A stretch of 64,000 bases of DNA from Flaveria trinervia (taxonomy: Eukaryota > Streptophyta > Magnoliopsida > Asterales > Asteraceae), in contig CM046451.1 in NCBI GenBank assembly GCA_025506515.1, positions 74,110,599 through 74,174,598 on the forward strand. The letters are read 5' to 3'. Each line of letters opens with the position of its first letter. The first letter of the stretch is position 1. Under the pieces are notes generated by a model, which worked only from the letters and a program-made list of their open reading frames with translations, had not been told where the DNA came from and made no database searches. This document shows positions 11,076-21,600 of this stretch, piece by piece. The translations under genes and the position numbers were made by a program.

Positions 11076-11579
11076 TGATGGTATTACAGTGCAAATAAGA
11101 TGAAGAATCATTCAATATCAAACATACAAACCATACAAGATGAACATAGAAGATTGAATACAATAACAACTCATTCAATATAAGACAATGAACATCATAA
11201 CATTCAATAACATCAAAGCCCAATGATATTTCTATGTAAAAACTACTTGAAATGGTAGCTTGCAACAATGATTAACCATTCGGGTTTTGAAAGCTTAACG
11301 AACAATGAAAAAGATCAAATCTATATATGGCTGTCTTAGTCTCGCAGACAGTTTTGCTATCAGCGAAACTGTAGTGCCGGAACTATAGTTTCGCCCGGCA
11401 GAAACAGTAGCTTCGCCGAGCGAACTAATCAGCTGACTGTGAGCGAAACTATAGCTTCGCTCACAGTTTCGCTAGACTGCAAAACTACATAAATCTAAAT
11501 ACATACAAAAGGAAACTAACAAAAGACCTATTACAAGCAAAAGTAAACAATCTAAACTAATGTGAGTCCAACCTATACA
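11076..11579 (-). repeat. Element F 5' LTR
   Basis: On the minus strand it starts TGTATAGGTTGG and ends ACCATCA, about 504 bp. It has a TATATA box near 11316-11325. Between 11330 and 11480 are repeated GTTTCGC/GCGAAAC motifs, including a hairpin with a 12-bp stem (ACTGTGAGCGAA at 11436-11447, 8-nt loop, TTCGCTCACAGT at 11456-11467). The ends are inferred from TG/CA termini and the resumption of gypsy coding sequence at 11580. Confidence 0.65.
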
Positions 11580-12197
11580 TGATCTTGACCAGCATTGGCA
11601 TGCCTCCTTATAAGATGGTATATGGTAGGAGATGTAGAACACCCATGTGTTGGGGTGATAATGGCCATAAAGAGTTAGGGAGCGTCAAGGTGGTTGAGGC
11701 TACGACTGATAAGCTGGAAAGGATCAAGGCCTTTATGAAGGCAGATAAAGATAGGCAAAAGTCGTATGCTGATAAACGACGTAGACTAACTGAGTTCCAG
11801 GTGGGTGATAGAGTTATGTTGAAAATATCACCTTGGAAAGGTATCATTCGGTTCAGAAAGTAGGGCAAGTTGAGCCCAAGGTACATAGGGCTTTTCCGAA
11901 TCATTGCTCAAGTAGGGCAGGTGGCCTATAGACTAGAGTTAGCAGATGAGATAAGTGGAATTCACCCAACATTCCATGTATCTCATATGAGAAAGTGTTA
12001 AGAAGATGAGGATATGGTTGTACCACTGGAAGATATCAAGGTAGATTAACGGCTAAATTATGTGGAGCAACCATTGGCGATCATTGATCATAACTAGAGA
12101 AGGTTAAGGAATAAAATGGTTCCTCTTGTGTGTGTATAGTGGAAGCATAGGAAGGGATTTGAGTCTACGTCGGAGATTGAAAAGGAAATGAGACAAC
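11580..12197 (+). pseudogene. Ty3/gypsy chromovirus (Tekay-like) integrase C-terminus with chromodomain-like tail, unit G1
   Basis: Readable as SIGMPPYKMVYGRRCRTP, then QKSYADKRRRLTEFQVGDRV and the GPY/F-type module (KLSPRYIGLFRI), then IHPTFHVSHMRKC, then a chromodomain-like end (LRNKMVPLV and WKHRKGFE). The order and motifs match Tekay/Del-type chromoviruses, whose chromodomain targets integration to heterochromatin. Several in-frame stops are present. Element B interrupts it after 12197. The last codons resume at 25678, where TTACCCATGATTGTTTGAG continues the usual YPxLFEE tail. It is preceded by element F, so the catalytic core of this unit is not in the window. Confidence 0.88.
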
Positions 12198-12750
12198 TGA
12201 CTGGGATTGAGTAAGAGTGATATTCTTACTGAGAATCAATACAATAATCAAGTCAATGATTGAGTGGCGGAAACAAACAATAAAAGAACATTCAAGGCAA
12301 GAAAATTACTCATAAATGCTGTTTATATTGATGTATGAAAGTTGATAAATTACAGAGAATAATTACAACAAAAATTCTCTATCTATCAGCCGTCACCTCA
12401 GTACGAGGTTAACTATTCTATTTATAGGCAGAAAAGATGCCTTTACAAAATGACTAAACTACCCCTGATCTATTACATCATAAACTAGTCTAAGTCTTGA
12501 TCCGCATCTCTGCTTGTTCATCTGCATTGACAAATGCGTATGAGATTATCTTGATCAGCATTTCCACTTGATCATCCGCATTAGTAAGTTGGTCATCCAC
12601 ATTGGTTAATGTGGATGAACAAATACTTATGCGCATTTGGTTGGTCATCCGCATTTATAAATGCGAATGAGCAAAGTCTTGTCCGCATCTTCATTTGGTT
12701 CAACATCATGTCTTGAGCTCACACTCTGCTTCTTGGTTTGGTGCTTGACA
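12198..12750 (-). repeat. Element B 3' LTR
   Basis: On the + strand it runs from TGACTGGG to GTGCTTGACA. A TATA box (minus strand TATAAATAG) lies near 12418-12426. It holds fewer CCGCATT/AATGCGG repeats than the 5' LTR, and one CATCCGCATT is mutated to CATCTGCATT. Confidence 0.92.
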
Positions 12751-12768
12751 ATCTTCTTACAGCTTCTT
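12751..12768 (-). promoter_or_regulatory. Element B polypurine tract, overlapping the accessory ORF stop
   Basis: On the minus strand AAGAAGCTGTAAGAAGAT abuts the TGTCAAG start of the 3' LTR. The TAA of the accessory ORF lies inside it. Confidence 0.65.
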
Positions 12769-15574
12769 GAGTTTTTCTTTCTTCTCATTGATCAATTGAA
12801 GAGTTGCAGCTCTTAAAGAATTTGTCTTCATGTTAGCAATCCTTCTTCTTGTGAATCCTAGATTTGAAAGATATTCCTTCATTTCCTTATCAGACATATT
12901 ATAAGGATCAGGAAATGATGATTCATGGGATGAGGATGATTTCTTCATTTGAGATAGTTTGTGTAGGGGACCCCTTCTTGGCATTGGTATTTCATACCCT
13001 GTTGATTTCTTTTCTCATATTCAGTGTCTATTGTTGGATCAAGCAACATTTTTACTTTCACTTCCTCCTCCTTCATGCTCTCATAAGTCATTCCAAACAC
13101 TTCATCAGGATCATAGCCTTGATTGATCAGAAACATGGCTTTAATCGTCAAGTCATCAGTTTGTGCTTTGGTTACCATGTCTTCCACTGCCTGTTCTACT
13201 TTAATGGGACTGTCCATAAGAACATCCTTTTCAACTTCATATCCACCAGCAATTTCATCTTCTTTTAAATCAATTGCAGTGGCCAATTTCTTCAATTGAG
13301 CTTCTGCCTGCTCATGTTCTTCCAAGAATTCAGCAATTGCTGCTAGACTTCTTAGGTCATCTTTTTGTTTCTTTACTAGTTCTTCAACTATTTGTCTCTT
13401 ACCTTTGGCTTTTTTCAGTAGCCAAATTCTGCCTGCTCATGTTCTTCCAAGAATTCAGCAATTGAGCTTCTTCCTCTTTCGTGAGTAAGTTTGAAGTTGA
13501 GGGCTAGAGGTTTCAGCTTGTTCTTCTGGTTCAGGTACGTTTTCAGGTGTGCGTGGCTCTTGATCATTCATCTCACTTTTCTCCTCCTCTTTCTGTTCTG
13601 TTTAGTTTCTTCTTTCCTTTCCTTTGTATACTTTTCTTTGAGTTCTTCTTTTTGTTCTTCAGATAATGAGATAGCAGGGACAATTTGCAAAGTTAATTAT
13701 GTTTCCAAAGGCACTAGTGCTTTGCGGATAAAAACAATAGGCTCTGACTCAGTTCATTGGTTGTTTATGAATTCCCAAAAGTCATCATCAATTCTGAATT
13801 ATTGAGATGAAAAACTATCCAATGCACTGAAGAGTTCTTCGAATTCACCTTTTTCATAGTTAGAGTAATCTGTGTTTCCAGAATACACTATCATATCTAG
13901 ACTTTGACCTTTAAACTCAGTTTGACTTTCATCACCTCCTTTTCTTCATCTGCATCTTCCGTTTCTTGTTCTTCTTTCACATCATCATCATCTGCTTCAT
14001 TTCTTTGGATCTTAATCATCAATTCAAGCTTGGATATCCTTTTCTTCTTGCTATCAATTTCCTTTTCAAGGTTTGAGATGATATCAGCTTGTTCTTCTAT
14101 GATATTTTCTTGTTCCTCCATTGCTATTGTTTGAATTTCAAGTGTGTCAATATGTCTACTGACTTCATCTCTAGAATGTTTTAGTGCAGCTTTTAAATTC
14201 TCAATCTCCTTGTCTTTTTCTTTTCTATCAGCTGCATATTTCTCTTTAAGTTCTTTCAGTTCACTTTCTTTCTGATCCAGTTCCAAGATTCTATCATTGA
14301 TGATTCCAACTCTCCTGTTTAAGGTTCTTTCCATCCTTTCCACTTTAAGTAAGAGCTCAGAGATTAGTTCATCCTTTTCATGAGGCCTGTTGATGTTAGA
14401 TTCAGCATAGCTCTCTGAAGGAGCAGCCTCAGAAGGTTCTTTCATAGCTAGGATTTCATCATGATGATCCTCCTCATTAGAAGATGATTAGGATGATTTA
14501 GATGCACTTGTTGATCCTTCTATTTCATTAGGGTGATCATGTGATGATGGTAAAGGTTGGTAAGGAGAAATAGGTGATTGATGTGGTGTGGAGATTGATC
14601 ATGTGGTGATATAGGTGTAGGTTGAGTGGTTGTTTGTGGTGTTGGTTGTTGTAATGTTTGTGGAGATGGTTGTGGTGAAGGTTGTGGTGTTGTTTGTGGT
14701 ATTGGAGATGGTTATGGTGATGGTTGTGGGGTTGGTTGTGGTATTGGAGATGGTTGTCGTGAAGGTTGTGGAGTTGGTTGTGGTATTGGAGATGGTTGTG
14801 GTGAAGGTTGTGGAGTTGGTTGAGCTATTGGTTGTGGAGGTGGTTGAGCATGACCTGCTTGATTTAATTGTTGAAGTATCCAAGGAAGGAGGGGTGAGTG
14901 GGCACCACTGTAAAAGTTCCTTGGATCCTTCTTCTTGATGTACTTATAGGATCTTGCATCATAGTGAGGGATGTTAAGCACAGGTCCTTCATTAACAATG
15001 TCATGAGATGATTCATTGATTAGACATTGAATGAATCTGGGATACATCAAAAACTTGTATCTTAACCCTTCTTGAATGTTGGAGATGAGGCCATTGAACA
15101 CATATGCAGACATATTAAACCGTCTGTTGGTGCAGAGAGCACATATTACAGAAGATGTGAGGACTGGAATGTCATTCCATCCGGTTTTTCTTTTTGACAG
15201 ACCGTGCTGGAACATATAAGTTAACCAATTTCAGAGAAAAATATGGTTATTTCTTCATCATCTAATTCAAGAGGATCATTAGCATTATCACCGAATTGTA
15301 GACATCTTCTAACAGACTCTTCTGTGATCCTCATAGTAAGTTCATTGTTGATTTTCGCAGTTAGAGTTCTCCCTCCATCATCTTCAACTACCTCAGCTGA
15401 TTCCCAGAAGGACCTCATGGGATTCTCGTAGATTGTTGGTCACACTATCATGGCATATGCTACCCTTGTGGTAGACAAGAATCTTATCATATCTCTAAGT
15501 CCTTCGGCTTCAGGAACATGAGGGTTTAAATAACCGCTAAAGTTATGGAGCTTGCTCCATGTAATATTTGCCAT
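12757..15574 (-). pseudogene. Element B accessory ORF downstream of pol, broken
   Basis: Starts at ATG 15574 (MANITWSKLHNF). The N-terminal domain has NPMRSFWESAEV, LTMRITEESVRRCLQFGDN and, near 15050, KFLMYPRFIQCLINES. A Pro/Gln/Ser/Thr repeat (about 14600-14830, unit QPSPIPQPTPQPSP) follows. Next is a long coiled coil (14445-13990, heptad-rich Glu/Lys/Leu/Ile) and an acidic run EADDDDVKEEQETEDADEE. The C-terminal part has QGYDPDEVFGMTYESMKEEE, then YLSNLGFTRRRIANMK and a Lys-rich end (KKEKLKKL). Stops and frameshifts occur, for example near 15440, 15221 and 14500. Homologous ORFs lie at 2251, 28407 and 37934. No enzyme motif is visible; the form suggests a structural or nucleic-acid-binding protein, which is inference. 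Confidence 0.78.
14600..14830 (-). repeat. 42-bp minisatellite inside the element B accessory ORF
   Basis: Tandem units on the + strand built from GGTTGTGGAGTT, GGTTGTGGTATT, GGAGAT and GGTTGTGGTGAA make a 42-bp period. On the minus strand it encodes the 14-residue Pro/Gln/Ser/Thr repeat. Glycine/valine/cysteine-rich + strand reading frames here are its shadow. Confidence 0.85.
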
Positions 15575-16189
15575 GTAATCTGCACAAGTGACATGTGTGT
15601 TAGTTATCAGTTTTGACTTTAAATTGACAAGGAGGACTGCTTGTTATGTCTGTTGAATTACTGTAATGGAAAATGGTGAATTTGCCTTTTAACAATCACA
15701 ATTTAAATGTTTGAACCATTCAATAGATAATGTGACTTTGATTTGTTACACATTTTTCTTTTTCATTTTGCTCTGTTTTTTGCAGTAAACATGATTATCA
15801 AGGTTTTCAATATCAGTTGAATTCCTATCAATTTGTATGTTTATTGAAGTTGAAAATGTGTCTTACATCATATTAATAAGTTTGATTTTGGTATTCTTCA
15901 TTATTATCTAGTTCATTGTTTGATTCAGGTTAACAGTCCGAAACATAGGTCTTGGTTTGAAAATTTTATTGAAATTATACCTTATCTTGGAAATTATTGT
16001 AGTTCTGAATCGATGACGAGAATGTTATGACAAGAAACACAACAAAATTTTTGAATGTTTATGATGATGATGATGATTGAAGATGGTGTACTGTAGGTTT
16101 GCACTCGTCTCACTATAAAGTCTCTCAAATTTAAAAAGTATTAAATGACTTGTTTGAATTCCTTTAAATAGTCAAATAATACAATTTGA
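15575..16189 (-). other. Element B spacer, part next to the accessory ORF: no gene seen
   Basis: AT-rich, with a short GATGATGATGATGAT run near 16060. It acts as the leader of the accessory ORF by position only. Confidence 0.5.
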
Positions 16190-16870
16190 AAATTTTATAA
16201 GTTTACAAGCAGATACAGTCACCACTGTAGCAAATGCTGAAGGTTAATTTGTTTGACTTTTGGTCATCTGTATTTGTTGACTGTAGCAAATGCGGAAGAC
16301 AAACTTTTGACATTGACAGTCCGCGTTTGGCTACTTTTGGTCATCCGCATTTGTTGACTGTAGCAAATGCAGAAGGTTATTTTTCAACTGACTGTCCGCA
16401 TTCCATTACTGTTGCAAATGCGGAAATTTTGTATTCTATCCGCATTTGTGTACTGTTGCAAATGCGGAAGTTAAACTTGAAATTTTGGCTGTCCGTATTT
16501 GTGTTATAGTAAATGCGGAAGAATAAAAATGCAGTTGAGTTGCTTGTTTTATCCTATCCGTATTTGTACACAGTAGCAAATGCGATAGAACAAAGTCAAT
16601 CAGCATTTGTGCAACTATATCAAAAATGCGGTTGACAAGTCAACACAACACTGTAGCAAATGCGATAGAAACCTGTTCATACGCATTTGTTAACTGTATC
16701 AAATACGGTAGAGTAAATTCCACATTTACTTCACACATTAAGGCAGTAGAGTAAAATCGTTGTCCGCATTAGTGGCACTTGAGAAAAAATATTGTTACCT
16801 GCATTAGTTACATGCATGGTTACCTTCGCCCGCATTAACTAATGCACTTACCCGCATTTGCTTTTGAATT
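16190..16870 (-). repeat. Element B spacer hairpin array (CCGCATTTG ... CAAATGCGG)
   Basis: Roughly eight successive units in which CCGCATTTG (or a variant) is followed after a 10-14-nt loop, often TTGACTGTAG, by CAAATGCGG. Clear examples: 16347-16375, 16398-16420, 16439-16468. The units are 60-75 bp apart and each can fold into an 8-9-bp stem. The AATGCGG core also forms the hairpins of the element's LTRs. Confidence 0.85.
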
Positions 16871-18137
16871 TAATCAAAAGTTAATTTGATTGAGTTGATT
16901 ATTCATCTTATGAAGAGGTGACCTTGATTGATTTTTCTTATGAAGTTGGTTGTTGATGTTATCACTTCTTGCTTGGATTGATTTGTATGTTATAATTAAT
17001 ACAAGTTTCCCAATTTTAAGAGATCTTGGGCTTATCATGGTTCTAAGAATCTGCATAAGCTGAGATACAATGGTATAACTTATTGCAACAACACCAACTA
17101 AAATTCTTTTTGTTTTCTTTTTCAAAATTAAGTTAATAAACAAAAATTTGGACTTACTCAAAATATTTAAATTACTCCCCCTAAAGTTTATATCCATATT
17201 TGGATAGAAACTTTAAAGATTTAAAACTTTTTGAATGTTATTTTGATTAATATTAATAATGAAGAGAAAGATCTCTTTGTTGGGATCATATCAGTCTTAC
17301 ATTACACATGTGCATCCTTTATGATTAAATGACATGATTATGAACTTGAAGATTGAGGCATGTTTGTCCTCTTAAACCATACCTGGTTGATATTTTGATG
17401 CAAATGACTTTTATCATGTTTTGTTGATTTATTATTCAATGTGTACCTCACACACATAAACATGAAATGATCAACTCTCCTTATACAATGCATGGTAGTA
17501 CTTTTTCACAACTTTTCTTACCAGGCTACTTAAGTCATGAAATCTCATTTTCACTGATTCTCATTGGGATTCTTTTATTTTGATCCTTTTTCATGTTGAT
17601 CCATATTGGGATTATTTTCACTTCACTTTGGAAGGTGATCCATGATAGGATTCTTTTGTTCATTCACTTGAAATGTATTACTTTGTTGATTCATCCAAAT
17701 TTTGGATGTGTTCCACATTGGGAATCTTTTGGATCATGACATCTGCACTATGTGCAAGTTTTATCAGGTCTTTGCTCAGCAAAACAAAGATGAAACATGA
17801 TGTGGTGAAAGAGATTCATAAAGTATCATTACCTGGTGTGCTTAGGCTACAACACACACATGCATTCAGATAAGCCAATACATACCAATACTTTGTGATG
17901 AGTGTTTCACAATTGAATATGTCTTTAGTTCATCAGTGCATATATCTTTCTTCCAAGTTGAGTCTACCAACATATGTGGTAAGTCATTTCAGTCTTTTAC
18001 ATTTTGAAATTAAGCACAGTGAATGATATAACGACTGTAATTATATCATTTCCCATAGAATTTTTTTCTTCATAAAATTTGATTTCTTTTTGTGATTTTC
18101 TGATGTTTTAAATTTTTTTTGATGTTTTTCATAGTTT
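16871..18137 (-). other. Element B spacer, part next to pol: no gene seen
   Basis: AT-rich non-coding. A GATCC...TTGGGATT motif is repeated between about 17560 and 17740 (for example GATCCATATTGGGATTATTT near 17599). Short ORFs have no domain support. Confidence 0.55.
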
Positions 18138-19686
18138 TTACTCAAGGTTAATCATACCAATTGACTGAACCAGAAATTCAAACCTACTAGGTTCAAATGC
18201 CTTGGTGAACAAATCAGCTAATTGATTTTCAGTTGGTACTTGAATCAATTTGATTAAACCCTTTTCAGCACAGTCTCTCAAAAAATAATATCTAATCTCA
18301 ATATGTTTTGTTTTTGAGTGCTGAACTGGATTATTAGTTATAAAGACATCAGTTGTGTTGGCAATAGAAATTGGTGTATGCAAGAAGTTAAAACCATAAT
18401 CAAGCATCTGGTATTGAATCCAGAGAACTTGAGAGCAACATGCTAATGTAGCAATATACTCAACTTCTACTGTGGACACAGACACATTTGTCTGCTTCTT
18501 GCATTGCCAGGATACTAGTCTGGGACCAAGAAATTGACAACCGCCAGAAGTGGATTTTCTGTTGAAGTTGCATCCTCCATAATCACTGTCTGTGTAGGCA
18601 TAGAGATTAAATTCTCCTTCCTTTGGATACCATAATCCAAGAGCTGGCTTGCCCTTCAGATATCTGAATATCCTCTTGACTAAGTTCACATGTGATTCTT
18701 TTGGATCAACTTGATATCTGGCACACACACAAACACCAAACATAATGTCAGGCCTACTGGCTGTTAGACACATAAGTGAACCTATCATTGATTGATAGTG
18801 AGTCCGATCCACTGATTTGCCTTCACGGTCAGGTCTAATCTTCACTTAAGTATCCACAGGAGGAGTTCTGATAAACTGACAGTTAGCAAAGTGGAATTTC
18901 TCCAACATGGTTTCTACATATTTTGATTGGTTGATGAAGATTCCATATGTTGTTTGTTGGACTTGCACCCCTAGAAAGAAGGTGAGTTCCCCCATAGCAC
19001 TCATTTGGAACTTTGAATGCATAAGGTCTTCAAATTCTTTGCAGAGTTGCTTGTTTGTCGAGCCAAATATAATGTCATCCACGTAGATCTAGACTAACAA
19101 CATGTCTTTCCCTCTTATTCTTGAGAGTCTAATCAATCTTTCCACTTTCATACCCATGTTCAAGAAGAATGGATGATAGAGTCTCATACCACTTTCTTGC
19201 TGCTTGATGAAGACCATACAGAGCTTTGTCAAGCTTATAAACTCTGTGAGGGAAGTCTGGATCTTCAAATTCAGGTGGTTGACTCCATAGAATTCTTCTG
19301 CAATCTTTCCATACACGAAGGCACACTTTACTTCCATTTGATAAACAGTAAATTTCATGGACGTAGAATATCCAAGAAAGATTCTGATTGCTTCTAGTCT
19401 GGTAACAGTGAAACACTTCGTCGTAGTCGATTCCTTCTTCCTGAGAGTATCCTTGTGCCACTAGTCTTGCTTTATTTCTGATGACTATCCCTCTATCATC
19501 AGTCTTGTTCCTGTATAGCCATCTGGTACCGATAGGGTATTGTCCTTCGGCAAGATCTACCAGCTGCCATACTTCTTGCTTCTTGAATTGGAGCAATTCT
19601 TCCTGCATTGCTTCAATCCAACTATTGTCTTGAAGTGCCTCTTTGATGTTTTTGGGTACTATTTGACATAGAAAGTAGGAGAACAA
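18138..19686 (-). pseudogene. Element B reverse transcriptase + RNase H, broken
   Basis: RT begins near 19686 with NSWIEAMQEELLQFKKQEVW, IGTRWLYRNKTDDRG and KARLVAQGYSQEEGIDYDEVF. A frameshift follows, then YKLDKALYGLHQAARKWYETL. The catalytic IYVDDIIFGS near 19060-19090 is intact but sits just after an in-frame stop. RNase H (18845-18138) reads LYAYTDSDYGGCNFNRKSTSGG, STVEVEYIA and NPVQHSKTKHIEIRYYFLRD, and stops properly after IGMINLE. The RNase H part is the best-preserved copia domain in the window. Confidence 0.93.
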
Positions 19687-19699
19687 ACAGATGTTTGCA

Positions 19700-21575
19700 A
19701 TACTGACTTGCTTCTAGTCACCCTCTTATTAAGATCACCAATAATGGTTTCAACTAGATGATTCTTGTGTATTCTTGTGGTTGGAATGGTGTTAGCAGCA
19801 ATAGTTACATCAAGATTGGAGACATTCAGTTCATTATGGTCAGAGGGACATTCATCTTGTATTGTTGTTGAATTATGAAGATTGTTAACTTTTATTTCAG
19901 TAACTGCTCATCTTCTGCAGCATCGAGGTTGCTTGCATCATTTGATGTACCTTGATTTTCTACTGGATGAGAAGCCTGTTTTTGATTTTTGATCTCGTTT
20001 CACAAGTCATCTGAGTGAGATGGTACCAGGCTGGGACCTTCTTCAGAAGAAACACTAAGGTTTTGTGACAGATGTCTAATGGGATCAGCTTGAAGAAGAA
20101 CATCTTCATTCATGTGTTCATCAGATGTAGGTGGAATCAATGGATAATTATCTCTTCTTTCTATAGTTGATGAAGTATCATCTAAATGTATATTTCCCGC
20201 ATTAGACAAGTGAAATTGGTCAAATGATTTAGTAAAGTGACAATATCAAACAACCAATCAAGACCATTTGTAGATTTGGGAAACGAATGTTCTTTGAATT
20301 GAACATTTGAAGATTCATCAATAATGTTTAGTCAAGGATTGAACACTCTATAAGCCTTTGAGACACAAGAATAACCTACAAAGAATCCTTCATCAGACTT
20401 GGATGAAAATTTTCCCAAATGATCATGGGTGTTTAATATCGAGACTCAACACCCAATGATTTGAGGAATCCAATAAATGGTTTCCTATGAAAGATCAGTT
20501 CATAAGGTGTCATGTTACTTTCTTTAACAATTAGAGTTCTATTTTCCACAAAGCACGATGTGTTAACTACTTCTGCCCAGAAGGTGATTGGCAGTATAGC
20601 ATGGGCTAGCATTGTTCTTGCTACTTCAATCAGTGTTCTATTTCACCTTTCAGCTACCCCATTTTGTTGAGGAGTTCTAGCTACACTCCATTACTGAGCA
20701 ATGCCTTTTGTTGCATAAAAGGAACTCATATTTTTATTTTTGAACTCTGTACCATTATCATTTCTTATTATTTTGACCTGAAGATTAAGTTGATTTTCAG
20801 TTTTAGTGATAAATTCTTGAATGATTTGGGATGCTTCATTTTTATGAAGTAGGAAGAACACCCATGTGAATCGAGAAAAGTCATCAATGATCACTAAACA
20901 ATACTGTTTCTTTCCCATACTCATTACGTGAGTTGGACCAAAAAGATCCATGTGAAGTAACTTCAATGGAGTATTGTTAGTGTTCACCAGCTGTGTTTTG
21001 TGAGATGATTTGTGTTGTTTTCCTTTGAGGCACGCTGAACATTGATCAATAAAATTGAATTCTTTTTTAGGAAGACCAATGACATGGTTTCCTTTGACTA
21101 AATTGTTCATATTTTTAAAGTTAGTGTGCCCCAAACGTCTATGCCAAAGTTGTGACTCATCAAATGATGCTTTAGACAAAAAACATGTTTCTTCCTTAGG
21201 TGACGCAGAACACGGGTTTAAGACATATGTATTATTCTTCCTTGGAGTCTTTAAGACAACCCATTCTTCAGGAATCTGAAATCCAGGTTTCAGAATGTAG
21301 CAGTGAGTGTCTGTAAAGTGAGTGGAATATTTTTTGTCGCAGCTCTGACACACGCTTAGCATATTGAAATTCTGTTGTTCACAGTAATTCACTTTGGCAA
21401 AGCTCAGCATCCCGTTTGTCACAGATCCTTCTCCTGTAATTTTACCACCTTCTGAATCTCCATCGAATGCCACAGTAGTTCCTTGTATGTACTTGAAATC
21501 ATGAAGGAGGGAACGATCTCCAGTCATGTGTCGGGAGCATCCACTGTCTACGTACCATAGGCTATTAGATCTGTG
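19700..21575 (-). pseudogene. Element B protease and integrase, broken
   Basis: The aspartic protease start WYVDSGCSRHMTGD lies at about 21570-21520, with the catalytic DSG intact. The GAG-pre-integrase domain follows (LWHRRLGHTNFKNMNNL and CSACLKGKQHK). Integrase shows LHMDLFGP (first Asp), IRNDNGTEFKN (second Asp) and PQQNGVAER followed by a stop (Glu region, about 20650). The region 20640-19700, between integrase and RT, is full of stops but still reads as acidic linker (DDTSSTIERRDNYPL). The ORF from 21527 to 20691 is open for 278 codons. Confidence 0.92.
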
Positions 21576-21600
21576 TGGATGAACCTACAAACAAAAAGAA

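Larger units (their letters stand above)
9047..11579 (-). mobile_element. Element F: Ty1/copia 5' part (LTR, leader, gag), truncated
   Basis: Reading leftward on the minus strand the order is LTR (11579-11076), leader, then gag (10384-9061). Pol is missing; sequence assigned to A's LTR begins at about 9046. The right end interrupts the gypsy integrase at 11580. The likeliest history is F inserted into the gypsy element and A later inserted into F, leaving the rest of F left of the window. I cannot confirm a target duplication. Confidence 0.7.

Noticed and set aside
12864..13805. + strand Phe/Leu-rich ORFs resembling membrane proteins
   Set aside because: Antisense of the Lys/Glu-rich coiled-coil coding of the B accessory ORF; AAG/GAA codons read backward give Phe/Leu/Ser.
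14626..14938. + strand Gly/Val/Cys-rich ORFs
   Set aside because: Shadows of the 42-bp minisatellite that encodes the Pro/Gln repeat of the accessory ORF on the other strand.
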